A DNA stretch of 64,000 bases from positions 62,001-126,000 of the forward strand of contig JADKJX010000004.1 of NCBI GenBank assembly GCA_016720775.1, written 5' to 3'. Both the position numbers and the translations under genes were made by a program. Under the pieces are notes generated by a model. The model made no database searches, was not told the origin of the DNA, and saw only the letters and a program-made list of their open reading frames with translations. The DNA is from Chitinophagaceae bacterium. GTDB taxonomy: Bacteria > Bacteroidota > Bacteroidia > Chitinophagales > Chitinophagaceae. Numbering within the stretch: the stretch's first letter is position 1; each line of letters begins with the position of its first letter. Positions 9,501 through 16,540 of this stretch are shown here, piece after piece.

Positions 9501-9714
9501 CCAGTACATCGCCTTTGGCTGCTGTAATGGTGAAGTTACCATTGGCATCGGTTTTGGTTCCACCGGTCTTCCCCTTTATCATTACGGTTGCGCCTTCCAA
9601 AGGCTTACCGTCTTTTTCATTGACAACCCTGCCCGTAATGCTTGTCTGTGCCAGGGACATCAGGGGAACCAGTAAAAACAAAATCGAAATTAGTCTGGTT
9701 GAAAATTTTCTCAT
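6526..9714 (-). CDS. SusC/RagA family TonB-linked outer-membrane transporter
   Basis: A 1062-aa TonB-dependent transporter of full family length. It has a signal peptide (MRKFSTRLISILFLLVPLMSLAQ), then a CarboxypepD_reg-like domain at about 25-105 (ITGRVVNEKDGKPLEGATV). The SusC plug follows, with the signature SLQGRVAGLSV and LFIVDGVIL at about 140-190, and then the 22-strand barrel ending LSLSFGLRANF. Energy comes from TonB/ExbBD, encoded elsewhere. It is the first gene of the susC-susD-DUF4397 operon. The 514-nt leader region upstream carries a TACTAC/GTAGTA palindrome and a degenerate -7 box (TATATTTC at 9736-9743 on the minus strand). No anti-sigma/sigma pair is adjacent. Confidence 0.95.
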   Translation of the reverse strand: MRKFSTRLISILFLLVPLMSLAQTSITGRVVNEKDGKPLEGATVMIKGKTGGTKTDANGNFTITAAKGDVLVISSVNFKQQQIKVGNAAITVGLERLDGTMDEVVVTAMDIKKNPRELGYSVQTVNGTDIQQTQRENFVNSLQGRVAGLSVTPTTGAAGASSGIILRGFNTMSGTNQPLFIVDGVILDNTSFNSNSYSGSGVGLASDGANRNIDNTNRIADLNHNDIESVTVLKGPEATALYGSQASGGAIVITTKKAKATNRKILVNYDNNFRFQKLTRFADVNNEYGPGTSNGVPTAPPLLGQFTSFGPKWAAGTQLYDNVHNFFQTGLSQTHNLGLEFGTKNIGFRVSGQYLDNRGVIPHNNYTKYSFKISNTTRIGKYINITPAIAYSKADNVKPTKGSSSYLMSLYQWPANNDIRNYQDDYGGKLTLFNANYNTDYDNPIWSAKNNTTGDITKRWVATLGIDIKPFSWLTVAGRFGYDTYKTDGYVFIHPQSFYLTAATLGTLDNYYRTYKGYNHTITASAKKEWRGFTGKLMVGTMWQDYETDAYGVFGNHVADSLVAGKLYKNGQVITSFNPRDSNQTAYGSRTRLLRNYFGDANKIIFRELAYFGEVSIGYKNVAFITYSHRFESASPIPSQNRNYNYPGASLSLIISDILPFLKRGDILGYWKLRGSMASTARLNDPYSNQSFFVNNQNSSVIPGNTYGFTNANTFLTPEKQRTFEVGTEMRFLNSRITIDAAYYNTLCTDQITQGYRASYATGYILNTTNSSSLRNEGVEITLGLNPIKKRNFNWNINFNFAHMWSKILTLPASIGQYNDFYNSDTYISNVRGGLIRGNSTGTITGSTYQRNTAGQIIINASTGLPLTNAGNQLIADRTPDFTLGTLNTFRYKNWSLSFLWDLKVGGDIYNGTDQVLTGLGKSARTADRNTPIIVKGVLNDGLQNTANPTPNNIVIIPYFLTTYYTTMPDEEFIQKDVNWFRLRDITLSYKLSDKLIKRMKGLKGMSFFITGNDLILSTNYKGADPAVNANNPGSSGVGGYGMDLGNAPTPLSLSFGLRANF

Positions 9715-9963
9715 ATAGTCGTGTTTTGGTTTTAAGAAATATAAGTAGTTTGATTTAGTAAAAGATCAGGAATTTTCAAGGGGGAGAGGACCCGCCCGGT
9801 AAAATAGGATTGCCGTACTTTTCAGCAAAAGGAGAAATGGCCCTTTGGGCGCAGATTTTTGCAGTTGAACAGTGAGCAAATAAAAAAGCCTGTACCATTT
9901 TTTTATACAGACCTAACTGGTATATCTTGTACACCTGCATTTCTCAGATAGCTTTAGTTTTAT

Positions 9964-9980
9964 TACTACCCAAAGTAGTA
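9964..9980. promoter_or_regulatory. Palindromic candidate operator upstream of susC
   Basis: TACTAC-ccaaa-GTAGTA is a perfect 6+6 palindrome with 5-nt spacer, about 250 nt upstream of the susC start. Dyads of this size are typical of binding sites for dimeric regulators. No regulator gene is adjacent, so the link is an inference. Confidence 0.35.
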
Positions 9981-10064
9981 TTAAAAATGCAAAAAAGCGC
10001 ACAATTTGGCTAAAAATATTGCACATTCTGTATAAAAACCTGCATAACTGATTTTGCAAGAACG

Positions 10065-10181
10065 CATCTCAAAAGTCGTCTTTGCGAACGAAGTGAAGCA
10101 ATCTGTAAGAAGAAAGACTGCTTCGTTCTAGCAGTGAAGGAGGATTGGATAAAATCGCTCATGTAAGCGGCTTTTGAGATG
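10065..10181. repeat. REP-like inverted-repeat element
   Basis: The outer arms CATCTCAAAAG (10065-10075) and CTTTTGAGATG (10171-10181) are perfect complements. Inside, GAACGAAGTGAAGCA and TGCTTCGTTC form an imperfect inner hairpin. The inner words (GCGAACGAAGTGAAGCAATC) recall dispersed intergenic repeats that are common in Bacteroidota; a shorter relative lies at 34795-34829. Confidence 0.6.
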
Positions 10182-10228
10182 AGTTCTATTATCATTGCCT
10201 GTTTATCTGCAATGATCAACAAAGCCGC

Positions 10229-11539
10229 TTACTTAATTCGTTTTCCCTTTTTAGTTGGTTGCGGGATCTTACTGGTTTGTTTTTTACTTTTTCCTTTCGA
10301 TTCGGGCGGGGGAGTTTTTACAACCGAATCGGTGGTATTGTGCTGGGAAAAAGCTTGCTCTGTTTCTTCTTCATCGGCAGGGCCGAAATAATTTCCAAAA
10401 ATGGAGGCCAGTACCCTTGCTTTATAAACAGCACGGGTGAATTTATTTCCGATCACAATGATGGTTGCCGAGTCGTGAATGAGCCGGATGAATGCCGCAT
10501 TGCTACCATGCCACCAGCCGTTGTGATAAATGATCTTGCCATTTGGATAGTCATACATGCGCCAGCCCAGTCCATAGTTACGGATGCCGGGCTTTTCATT
10601 GCTGTAGCCTGCATAAGCCTGCTCAAGTGTTTCTGGTTTGAAAAGCAGGTTGCTGCTTAAAGCCCTGTCCCAAATAAGAAGATCCCTCACCGTGGTATAA
10701 ATATTCTTATCGCCATAAACCTGGTCAAGAAAATTAAGTGTTTCTATTCTTCCCCGCCAGCCATAGCTTGGGCTTACCCGGTTTGTATCAGCAGGCGTGA
10801 AAACAAAACTGTTCTTCATCTGCAACGGAATGAAAAAGGTTTGCTTAATAAAATCAGCATAGGTTTTACCTGATATCTTTTCTATGAGCAAGGCCAGTAA
10901 GGCATAATTGGTATTGCAGTAAGAGAAACGGGTATTTGCCGGACTCACATCTGCCATCTCTGCTTTCCGGGTTATTAAAAAATCCAATACCTCTTCATTG
11001 GTTGCCATCCGGGTCTTATCCCAGCCAAGGTTTTCGAGAAAGTGGGTATAGTTTGGCAGGCCGCTGCGGTGACTCAATAAACTTCGTATGGTTACCCCGG
11101 GGTAATTGAATGCCGGAAAGAATTTGCTGAATTCATCATCCATACTCAGTTTGTTCTCCTGCCATAGTTTTAATACAGCCATGGCGGTAAAGGTTTTTGA
11201 AACAGACGCAATGTGCAAGGGCGTATTCTCTGTAATAGAGTCATTGCCGGGTATGTGAACTGTGCCCGTATATTTTTCAAAAACGATGTTGCCGTTCTTT
11301 GCAACCAGCATGCCGCCATTGAATCCCCTGGGAGCCAATGCAGAATCGTACCACGCCTGGCAGGCTGCATTTATCCTTTCTTTTTCCTGGATGGAAATGG
11401 GAGATGGTTCCGGCAGACCGATCGTTGTGGCCGGGGGGCTGTCTTTTTTAGCTGAATTACCTGCCTCGCTGCATCCGGTTATGATACCAGGCATTGCAAT
11501 AATAAGAATATAAAAAGTGCGACGGGATATCGACAGCAT
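10229..11539 (-). CDS. Lipoprotein serine hydrolase, beta-lactamase class C family
   Basis: A serine hydrolase of the beta-lactamase/penicillin-binding fold, anchored by a lipid. Motifs are complete: SVSK (SxxK nucleophile, in LHIASVSKTFTAMAVLKLW), YCN (YxN) in YCNTNYALLALL, and HNG (HxG) in IIYHNGWWHGSN. I start it at 11539 because MLSISRRTFYILIIAMPGIITGC is a proper lipoprotein signal; an in-frame start at 11572 would add 11 residues and sit inside the serA promoter. The C-terminus carries an unusual Lys/Pro-rich tail (PPPESKGKSKKQTSK...). Members act as D-aminopeptidases, esterases or peptidoglycan hydrolases; resistance is not implied. It is divergent from serA. Confidence 0.9.
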   Translation of the reverse strand: MLSISRRTFYILIIAMPGIITGCSEAGNSAKKDSPPATTIGLPEPSPISIQEKERINAACQAWYDSALAPRGFNGGMLVAKNGNIVFEKYTGTVHIPGNDSITENTPLHIASVSKTFTAMAVLKLWQENKLSMDDEFSKFFPAFNYPGVTIRSLLSHRSGLPNYTHFLENLGWDKTRMATNEEVLDFLITRKAEMADVSPANTRFSYCNTNYALLALLIEKISGKTYADFIKQTFFIPLQMKNSFVFTPADTNRVSPSYGWRGRIETLNFLDQVYGDKNIYTTVRDLLIWDRALSSNLLFKPETLEQAYAGYSNEKPGIRNYGLGWRMYDYPNGKIIYHNGWWHGSNAAFIRLIHDSATIIVIGNKFTRAVYKARVLASIFGNYFGPADEEETEQAFSQHNTTDSVVKTPPPESKGKSKKQTSKIPQPTKKGKRIK

Positions 11540-11559
11540 CAATCTAGCTTTAGATAGAA

Positions 11560-11567
11560 TATATTTG
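11560..11567 (+). promoter_or_regulatory. -7 box of serA
   Basis: TATATTTG matches the Bacteroidota -7 consensus TAnnTTTG. The serA ATG lies at 11590, giving a leader of about 15 nt. Confidence 0.6.
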
Positions 11568-11589
11568 TGCAAAATACGCTGTTATCATC

Positions 11590-12828
11590 ATGGCAGAAAA
11601 TAAAAAAACAAGTTACCCGAAGGAAAAGATCAATATCCTTTTTTTAGAGAATATCAGCGATGTGGCTGTAAAGCATTTTAATGCCTCCGGTTATACCAAT
11701 GTGAAAAAGATGAACGGTGCATTGAGTGAAGAAGAACTGATCGCTGCTGTCAGGAATGTTCACCTGCTGGGCATACGCAGCAAAACACAGATAACAAAAA
11801 AAGTACTGGATGCTGCAGAAAAACTACAGGCCATCGGTTGCTTCTGCATTGGCGTAAACCAGGTTGACCTGAAAGCAGCTACCAGGAACGGCGTGGCTGT
11901 TTTTAATGCGCCTTACAGCAATACAAGAAGTGTGGCCGAATTAGTGATCGGTGCCTCCATCATACTCATCCGTAAGATCATCGACAAGAACAAAGCCGCA
12001 CACGAAGGCAAATGGATGAAAGATGCCAGCGGCAGTTATGAATTGCGTGGAAAAACACTGGGCATAATCGGTTATGGCAATATCGGCAAGCAGGTGAGTG
12101 TGCTTGCAGAAAGCCTGGGCATGAAAGTTATTTTTTATGATATTGAGACCCAATTGCCATTGGGCAATGCTGAATCAAGAAAAAGCATGAAAGATGTGTT
12201 GAGTAATGCAGACATTGTTACCCTGCATGTTCCTGAATTGGAAAGCACAAAAAACCTGGTAAACAAAAACACCCTTAAGTATTTTAAGAAAGGTAGTATT
12301 TTAATAAACTATGCAAGGGGAGAAGTGGTTGACCTGGAAGCATTGCGTAAGGCATTGCTAGAAGGACAACTGGGCGGTGCAGCTGTGGATGTGTTCCCGG
12401 TTGAGCCGGAAAAGAACGGTGATGCATTCTCAACGCCGCTTCAGGGTTTAAGCAATGTATTGCTCACCCCGCATATCGGCGGAAGCACCCAGGAAGCACA
12501 GCATAATATCGGCGAAGACGTGAGTGTGAAACTTTTTAATTACCTCGAACGGGGCGCCAGCACAGGCTCTCACAGCATACCCGAGCTGGCCCTGCCTCCG
12601 CAGGAAGGTACACACCGCATATTGCACATACATAATAATGTGCCGGGCGTGCTTTCAGAAATAAATACACAGCTCAGTAAATACAAGATCAATATCCTCG
12701 GGCAATATCTTAAAACAAACGATGCCATCGGTTACGTAGTGCTCGACGTTGATAAGAACCTCAGCAAAAATGCACTGGAGTTATTGCGTAAAGTAAAGGC
12801 GACCATTAAAGTGAGGGTGCTGTATTGA
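11590..12828 (+). CDS. serA: D-3-phosphoglycerate dehydrogenase
   Basis: Oxidises 3-phosphoglycerate to 3-phosphohydroxypyruvate with NAD+, the first step of serine synthesis. At 412 aa it has the length of the E. coli-type enzyme. The Rossmann motif is GIIGYGNIG (158-166); catalytic residues are visible as R243 (NYARGEVVD), E272 (PVEPEK) and H295 (LLTPHIGGST). Residues from about 340 form an ACT domain (THRILHIHNNVPGVLSEINT), the serine-sensing module, so feedback inhibition by serine is expected. It stands alone, and its 3' end overlaps the convergent kinase gene by 23 nt. Confidence 0.95.
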   Translation: MAENKKTSYPKEKINILFLENISDVAVKHFNASGYTNVKKMNGALSEEELIAAVRNVHLLGIRSKTQITKKVLDAAEKLQAIGCFCIGVNQVDLKAATRNGVAVFNAPYSNTRSVAELVIGASIILIRKIIDKNKAAHEGKWMKDASGSYELRGKTLGIIGYGNIGKQVSVLAESLGMKVIFYDIETQLPLGNAESRKSMKDVLSNADIVTLHVPELESTKNLVNKNTLKYFKKGSILINYARGEVVDLEALRKALLEGQLGGAAVDVFPVEPEKNGDAFSTPLQGLSNVLLTPHIGGSTQEAQHNIGEDVSVKLFNYLERGASTGSHSIPELALPPQEGTHRILHIHNNVPGVLSEINTQLSKYKINILGQYLKTNDAIGYVVLDVDKNLSKNALELLRKVKATIKVRVLY

Positions 12829-14059
12829 TTTTTACAGCAGGTAATGCAACAGAGATCTTTGTGCCTTTGCCTTTTTCGCTTTCAATAGATAATGTTGCCC
12901 CCATTATTTTTACCAGGTCTTTTATAATGAGATAACCCAGCCCGTTCCCTTTACGGTTGTCAACATTTGCTGAAGAGATGATGAACTGGTCGGCCATGAT
13001 GTTCTTGATCTGTTCGGGTGTCATGCCAACGCCTTCATCGCTTACACTGATAATTACATGCTCATCTTTTTGAGTGGCTGCAATGACCACCGCACTGTTC
13101 TCGGAAAAATTAATGGCATTGGTAAGCAGGTTATACACAAGTATTTTTAATGGCTCAAAGAACTGGTAGATCTCCATGTTGCTGTTTACCCGGTTCTGCA
13201 GCGTAAGTTTCTTTTGTTTGGCGAGTGAATTAAGTACGCCCATCACCTGGTTCACCAGTTCGTGCAAATTGAAAGTTTCTTTTGCCAGGCGCCTGTTCTC
13301 ATTCTGGTATTTTATCCAGTTGAGAATGTTGGTGCTCAGCAGTTGTAGTTCCTGCGACGTGTTGGTCATCTCCTGTATCGTTTCCATCTGCAGTTCTTCC
13401 GGCATCAGAGTTCTTTTTTCGATCAGGTTCTTCCCCGCAACGGTTACAAACTTTAATGGCGTTACTATGTCGTGACTGATGATGGAGATGAGCCTGGTTT
13501 TAATGGTGTCGTTCTTTTCCAGTATCTCATTTTGTTCCTGCAGCTCTTTTGTTTTTTCTGCCACCTGCCTTTCCAGTCTTCGCTGGCTTATTTTATACTG
13601 CCTGGTACGGATGTTTAGGATGAGCAGGGTGATACCTAAAAGCGCTAACATGCATAAGACATAAAACCACCATTGCTTATGCCAGGGCGTGCTGATGGCA
13701 AAACGAATGATCTTATAGGTGTAATTGTTTATGCCGAATCCATTCAGCTTTCGTATGCGTAGTACATAATTCCCGGGGCTGAGGTTACCAAGCCGTATTA
13801 CCGCATCGTTACCTGTATTCACTGGCTTCCAGTTCAATGTATCGTTCAATTGATAATCAATGTAAATATTTTCTTTATTGCACCAGGATGAAAAACCAAG
13901 TTCGATGAGTACTTCCTGGGTTTGAGGCGGTAATTTTTTTAAAGCGATTGAATCGGCATTCAGCTTTTTATTGTCACTGAGTATCTCATCAATAAAAATT
14001 TCGCCACTGGGTAATATGGGTCTTGCCTTCGCCGGGTTTACCCAAAGCAATCCATCCAT
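12806..14059 (-). CDS. Sensor histidine kinase, C-terminal part (frameshifted gene)
   Basis: This is the last piece of a gene that begins at 15904. Residues 1-15 are the end of the propeller (MDGLLWVNPAKA). A Y_Y_Y domain follows at about 50-120 (YIDYQLNDTLNWKPV ... GNYVLRIRKLNG), one transmembrane helix at about 130-150, and a coiled coil at 160-185. Next comes HisKA with the phospho-acceptor H196 (ISIISHDIVTPL) and HATPase_c with N310 (N box), DEGVGM at 341 and GNGLGYLI at 371. All catalytic motifs are intact. The ATG at 14059 is internal: the frame should be entered from the CCC run at 14083-14085. It should phosphorylate the response regulator at 15927-16535. Confidence 0.85.
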   Translation of the reverse strand: MDGLLWVNPAKARPILPSGEIFIDEILSDNKKLNADSIALKKLPPQTQEVLIELGFSSWCNKENIYIDYQLNDTLNWKPVNTGNDAVIRLGNLSPGNYVLRIRKLNGFGINNYTYKIIRFAISTPWHKQWWFYVLCMLALLGITLLILNIRTRQYKISQRRLERQVAEKTKELQEQNEILEKNDTIKTRLISIISHDIVTPLKFVTVAGKNLIEKRTLMPEELQMETIQEMTNTSQELQLLSTNILNWIKYQNENRRLAKETFNLHELVNQVMGVLNSLAKQKKLTLQNRVNSNMEIYQFFEPLKILVYNLLTNAINFSENSAVVIAATQKDEHVIISVSDEGVGMTPEQIKNIMADQFIISSANVDNRKGNGLGYLIIKDLVKIMGATLSIESEKGKGTKISVALPAVKINTAPSL

Positions 14060-14078
14060 AGTTGGGAAGGAAATTGTT

Positions 14079-14330
14079 TTATCCCTTTAAACGCAAAGCA
14101 CAGGGTGTGCAGCCACCATTCAGCTCTGTCATTTCCATGCCGTCCTTCTTACCGAAGTAATGATAATAAACAGACGGGCTGTTGTGTTCAAACGCATCAA
14201 TAAGTTCCGGTAAACTGGATTTGAACAATCCCCGGTTGGTACTGATCCAGCAATAGCCTTCCTCATCCGGCACAAAACAATGCGGGTATAATAAATACCG
14301 GTTCTTATCAAGTGGCATGGATTTGATCAC
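14079..14330 (-). CDS. Sensor histidine kinase, propeller fragment (frameshifted gene)
   Basis: A fragment of the same kinase gene. PDEEGYCWISTNRGLFKSSL is a typical two-component-regulator propeller blade (Reg_prop), and YYHYFGKKDGMEMTELNGGC is the conserved junction before the final propeller strand in this kinase class. Upstream, the correct frame is lost at the A6 run 14371-14376: adding one base gives YVFFGTYGSGFYIYKNGVIK, which leads into this piece. Downstream it is lost at CCC 14083-14085. A further piece at about 14378-14474 (GLLRFNTTTYKLDTIFSKEN), in yet another frame, links it to the fragment at 14457. Confidence 0.75.
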   Translation of the reverse strand: MIKSMPLDKNRYLLYPHCFVPDEEGYCWISTNRGLFKSSLPELIDAFEHNSPSVYYHYFGKKDGMEMTELNGGCTPCALRLKG

Positions 14331-14456
14331 TCCGTTCTTATAGATATAAAAGCCCGAACCGTAAGTGCCGAAAAAACATAGTCTTTATATTTCCAGATGC
14401 TGCGTACGCAGATATTTTCTTTACTGAAAATGGTATCCAGTTTATACGTAGTTGTA

Positions 14457-15662
14457 TTAAACCGCAATAAGCCCACAGGTAGCTACGGCCAGTATGCCGG
14501 GACTTATCTCTGTAAAATCAAAGGTTACCGTCCCAACCAGGTTCTTTGGATATTCACAAAGGAACAGGAGGCTGTCTCCCTGGAGTATGCCAATGCCCCC
14601 GGGATTGGCAATATATATTTTACCTCCTGATTCGGTTACAATATCTCCCCATTTTATTTTTGGATATGCTTTTGTTTTCCCGGTGGCCTTGTTGTATTCA
14701 TAAAGACAGTTATAGCCAATGTCTTTGTTTGTCTGCGTATACCACAAGGAGCTTTCACCGGTATGGGAGATATTGAAAGAGAATTTTCCCTTTATTGGTA
14801 AACTACTTTCACTGGTAGAATGGCCGCCGATAATATCGCTTTCATTCGTAAGTATATTTCCATCTTCAAGTTCGATCTGCGAATAGTACGAATTACGGTT
14901 TTTGGAGTTGGCATTATTTCTTTTTTTAGATTCCACCCTGTTCTGGTTAATAACAATAAGTCCTTTGGATTCTGTTCCGATAAAAAGTAAATTATTCTTT
15001 TCGCTGTACTGCACCGATTTGATATAAGAATCCGAAGGAATGCCCGTGGAAATAAGTTTCGCTGTTATTGAACTGCCGTCGTAGGTTAACAGCCATGCTT
15101 TATCCCCATCAATAAAAACAGGATTTCCCATTCCGGTTTGCCAGTACAGGATACTGTTTTCTGTTGCATCTTTTAATATGGAATGGCTATTCCCGGTTAA
15201 GGAAACAGCCGCAAGTGTTCTTGCTTGCTGGTTTAGCAGAAATATTTCCTTTTTATCATTGAAAATGAAACAATGGTCATCGATCTTAAAGAGGGTATTG
15301 ATATCCCCTTTATCATAGGGCATAAGAACAGGGTCAGATAGGCTGATCGAGTAATAGAAGAAACGGCTCTTGTCAAGTATAAAACAGGAGGTATCGCTGT
15401 CGGCAACTATTTTACTGAAGCCTGATGAAAACCCCGTACGTTTCAGGATGTTGGCATCCTTATTAAAAAAGGTATCCGATACACCCAACAAATAATAATG
15501 GGCGATATAGGGATTGATGCTGCTGTTTGTTGCAGATCTTCTCCAGAGAACAGGCTTGCTCTTATCAATATAGAAAATATTACCCGGCTGGTCGGACATA
15601 TATATCTTTCCGGAATTATTTCTCACAATAAAGAGCATCCGTTCCGATGCGATCCCGGGCAT
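14457..15662 (-). CDS. Sensor histidine kinase, propeller domain (frameshifted gene)
   Basis: About 400 residues of beta-propeller sequence with repeated blade endings such as VQYSEKNNLLFIGTESKGLIVIN and ESSLWYTQTNKDIGYN. This is the periplasmic sensor of a SusR/HTCS-like or Y_Y_Y kinase. The N-terminal MPGIASERM is internal: upstream, adding one A to the AA pair (TT at 15669-15670 on the plus strand) joins KSYSKENMPGIASER to the signal-peptide fragment. It ends prematurely at ATCGLIAV because of the GGG run (CCC at 14472-14474); in the correct frame the next residues would be GLLRFNTTT. The ligand is unknown. Confidence 0.75.
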   Translation of the reverse strand: MPGIASERMLFIVRNNSGKIYMSDQPGNIFYIDKSKPVLWRRSATNSSINPYIAHYYLLGVSDTFFNKDANILKRTGFSSGFSKIVADSDTSCFILDKSRFFYYSISLSDPVLMPYDKGDINTLFKIDDHCFIFNDKKEIFLLNQQARTLAAVSLTGNSHSILKDATENSILYWQTGMGNPVFIDGDKAWLLTYDGSSITAKLISTGIPSDSYIKSVQYSEKNNLLFIGTESKGLIVINQNRVESKKRNNANSKNRNSYYSQIELEDGNILTNESDIIGGHSTSESSLPIKGKFSFNISHTGESSLWYTQTNKDIGYNCLYEYNKATGKTKAYPKIKWGDIVTESGGKIYIANPGGIGILQGDSLLFLCEYPKNLVGTVTFDFTEISPGILAVATCGLIAV

Positions 15663-15904
15663 GTTCTCTTGCTGTACGATTTGAAATCAACCCCGTTGAA
15701 ACGCACGATACCTGCCTCAGTAGCCATCCATAAAAATTCATTCTTTTCATCCCACTGCAACCCTTTGATTCCGTTTGATGGCAAGCCATTGTCGGTGGTG
15801 TATTGCTGGATGTGTGAATTAATAACAGGCTGGGCCGTCACCAGGGCAGTGATGATAAGAAAACAGGCAATAAAGACCAGAAGTTTTGGCATACGATTTT
15901 GCAA
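15623..15904 (-). CDS. Sensor histidine kinase, signal peptide and first blade (frameshifted gene)
   Basis: This is the true start of the kinase: MQNRMPKLLVFIACFLIIT followed by ALVTAQ is a signal peptide, and the next residues (YTTDNGLPSNGIKGLQWDEK, FLWMATEAGIVRFNG) are the classic first Reg_prop blade of periplasmic-propeller kinases. After YSK the frame is lost and the last 17 residues (RTCPGSHRNGCSLL) are out of frame. The start lies 22 nt after the response-regulator stop, so both are probably on one transcript. The restored gene spans 12806-15904, about 1030 codons. Confidence 0.75.
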   Translation of the reverse strand: MQNRMPKLLVFIACFLIITALVTAQPVINSHIQQYTTDNGLPSNGIKGLQWDEKNEFLWMATEAGIVRFNGVDFKSYSKRTCPGSHRNGCSLL

Positions 15905-15926
15905 TAACCAAGTTACTGCATCCTGC

Positions 15927-16535
15927 TCAATAATTCACATTGTAAAGCGTGGCCAGTTCCATCAGCTCTTTGATATTTCCCGCTGTTGTTTTTTCAAAAA
16001 TGCGGTTCTTGATAGTGGAGATGGTATTCATCTTCAGGTTCAGCGTATCGGCAATTTCTTTGGTACCGATCCCTTTGAGTATGTAGTGGAGTATTTCCAG
16101 TTCGCGGGGAGCCAGTGCTGTAAAAGGATTATCCTTGTGTTTAATACCTGGCCGTATTACAGGTTCCTGGTTATGCATGAATTTCTCCAGGATATCGATC
16201 ATCTCTTCTTCCCCAACAGATTTAGACATGTAATGATTTATTCCGTACTGCTTAAGCGCCTCGCCGTATATATCCTTCGGCTGCATAGAGAATACAAGAA
16301 TATGTAAGCCGGGATAAACCCTGCGTATGTTTGGTATTACTTCCAGTGTGCTTCCGTCGGAAAGTATGATATCCAAAATCAGGTGAGTGTATTTCTTTTT
16401 TACCAGTTCCTTCATCAGGTCATTGCAGGTAGCTACCTCATGTATATCCGAATAGCCAAGGGTAAGCTGCATGTGCAGCTTTAAACCTTTTCTTATCATA
16501 CTGTGATCATCGGCAAGTAATATACTGGGTTGCAT
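15927..16535 (-). CDS. NarL/FixJ-family response regulator
   Basis: A 202-aa two-domain regulator. The receiver domain has the acidic pocket D9/D10 (LLADDHSM), the phospho-acceptor D55 (LILDIILSD) and the conserved K in HYMSKSVG. The LuxR-type helix-turn-helix is at about 140-185 (LAPRELEILHYILKGIGTKEIADTL). It follows the giant surface-protein gene by only 5 nt and precedes the kinase by 22 nt. NarL-type regulators usually pair with HisKA_3 kinases, whereas the neighbour kinase is of HisKA type, so the pairing is based on position only. If the kinase is truly inactive, this regulator is orphaned. Confidence 0.92.
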   Translation of the reverse strand: MQPSILLADDHSMIRKGLKLHMQLTLGYSDIHEVATCNDLMKELVKKKYTHLILDIILSDGSTLEVIPNIRRVYPGLHILVFSMQPKDIYGEALKQYGINHYMSKSVGEEEMIDILEKFMHNQEPVIRPGIKHKDNPFTALAPRELEILHYILKGIGTKEIADTLNLKMNTISTIKNRIFEKTTAGNIKELMELATLYNVNY

Positions 16536-16540
16536 AAATG

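Larger units (their letters stand above)
9715..10228. other. 514-nt intergenic region upstream of susC
   Basis: It holds, from right to left in the direction of susC transcription: the end of the serine hydrolase gene, a 117-nt inverted-repeat element (10065-10181), a palindrome TACTAC-ccaaa-GTAGTA (9964-9980, a possible operator), and, 22-29 nt before the susC ATG, TATATTTC (9736-9743), one mismatch from the -7 consensus. I see no gene in it. Confidence 0.5.

Noticed and set aside
10229..11539. Antibiotic-resistance beta-lactamase
   Set aside because: The SxxK/YxN/HxG motifs only define the broad serine-hydrolase family; lipid anchoring and the Lys/Pro-rich tail do not fit classical AmpC.
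15498..16307. 269-aa plus-strand ORF over the kinase/response-regulator junction
   Set aside because: It is antisense to well-conserved receiver and propeller sequence and has low-complexity, Cys/His-rich translation typical of shadow frames.
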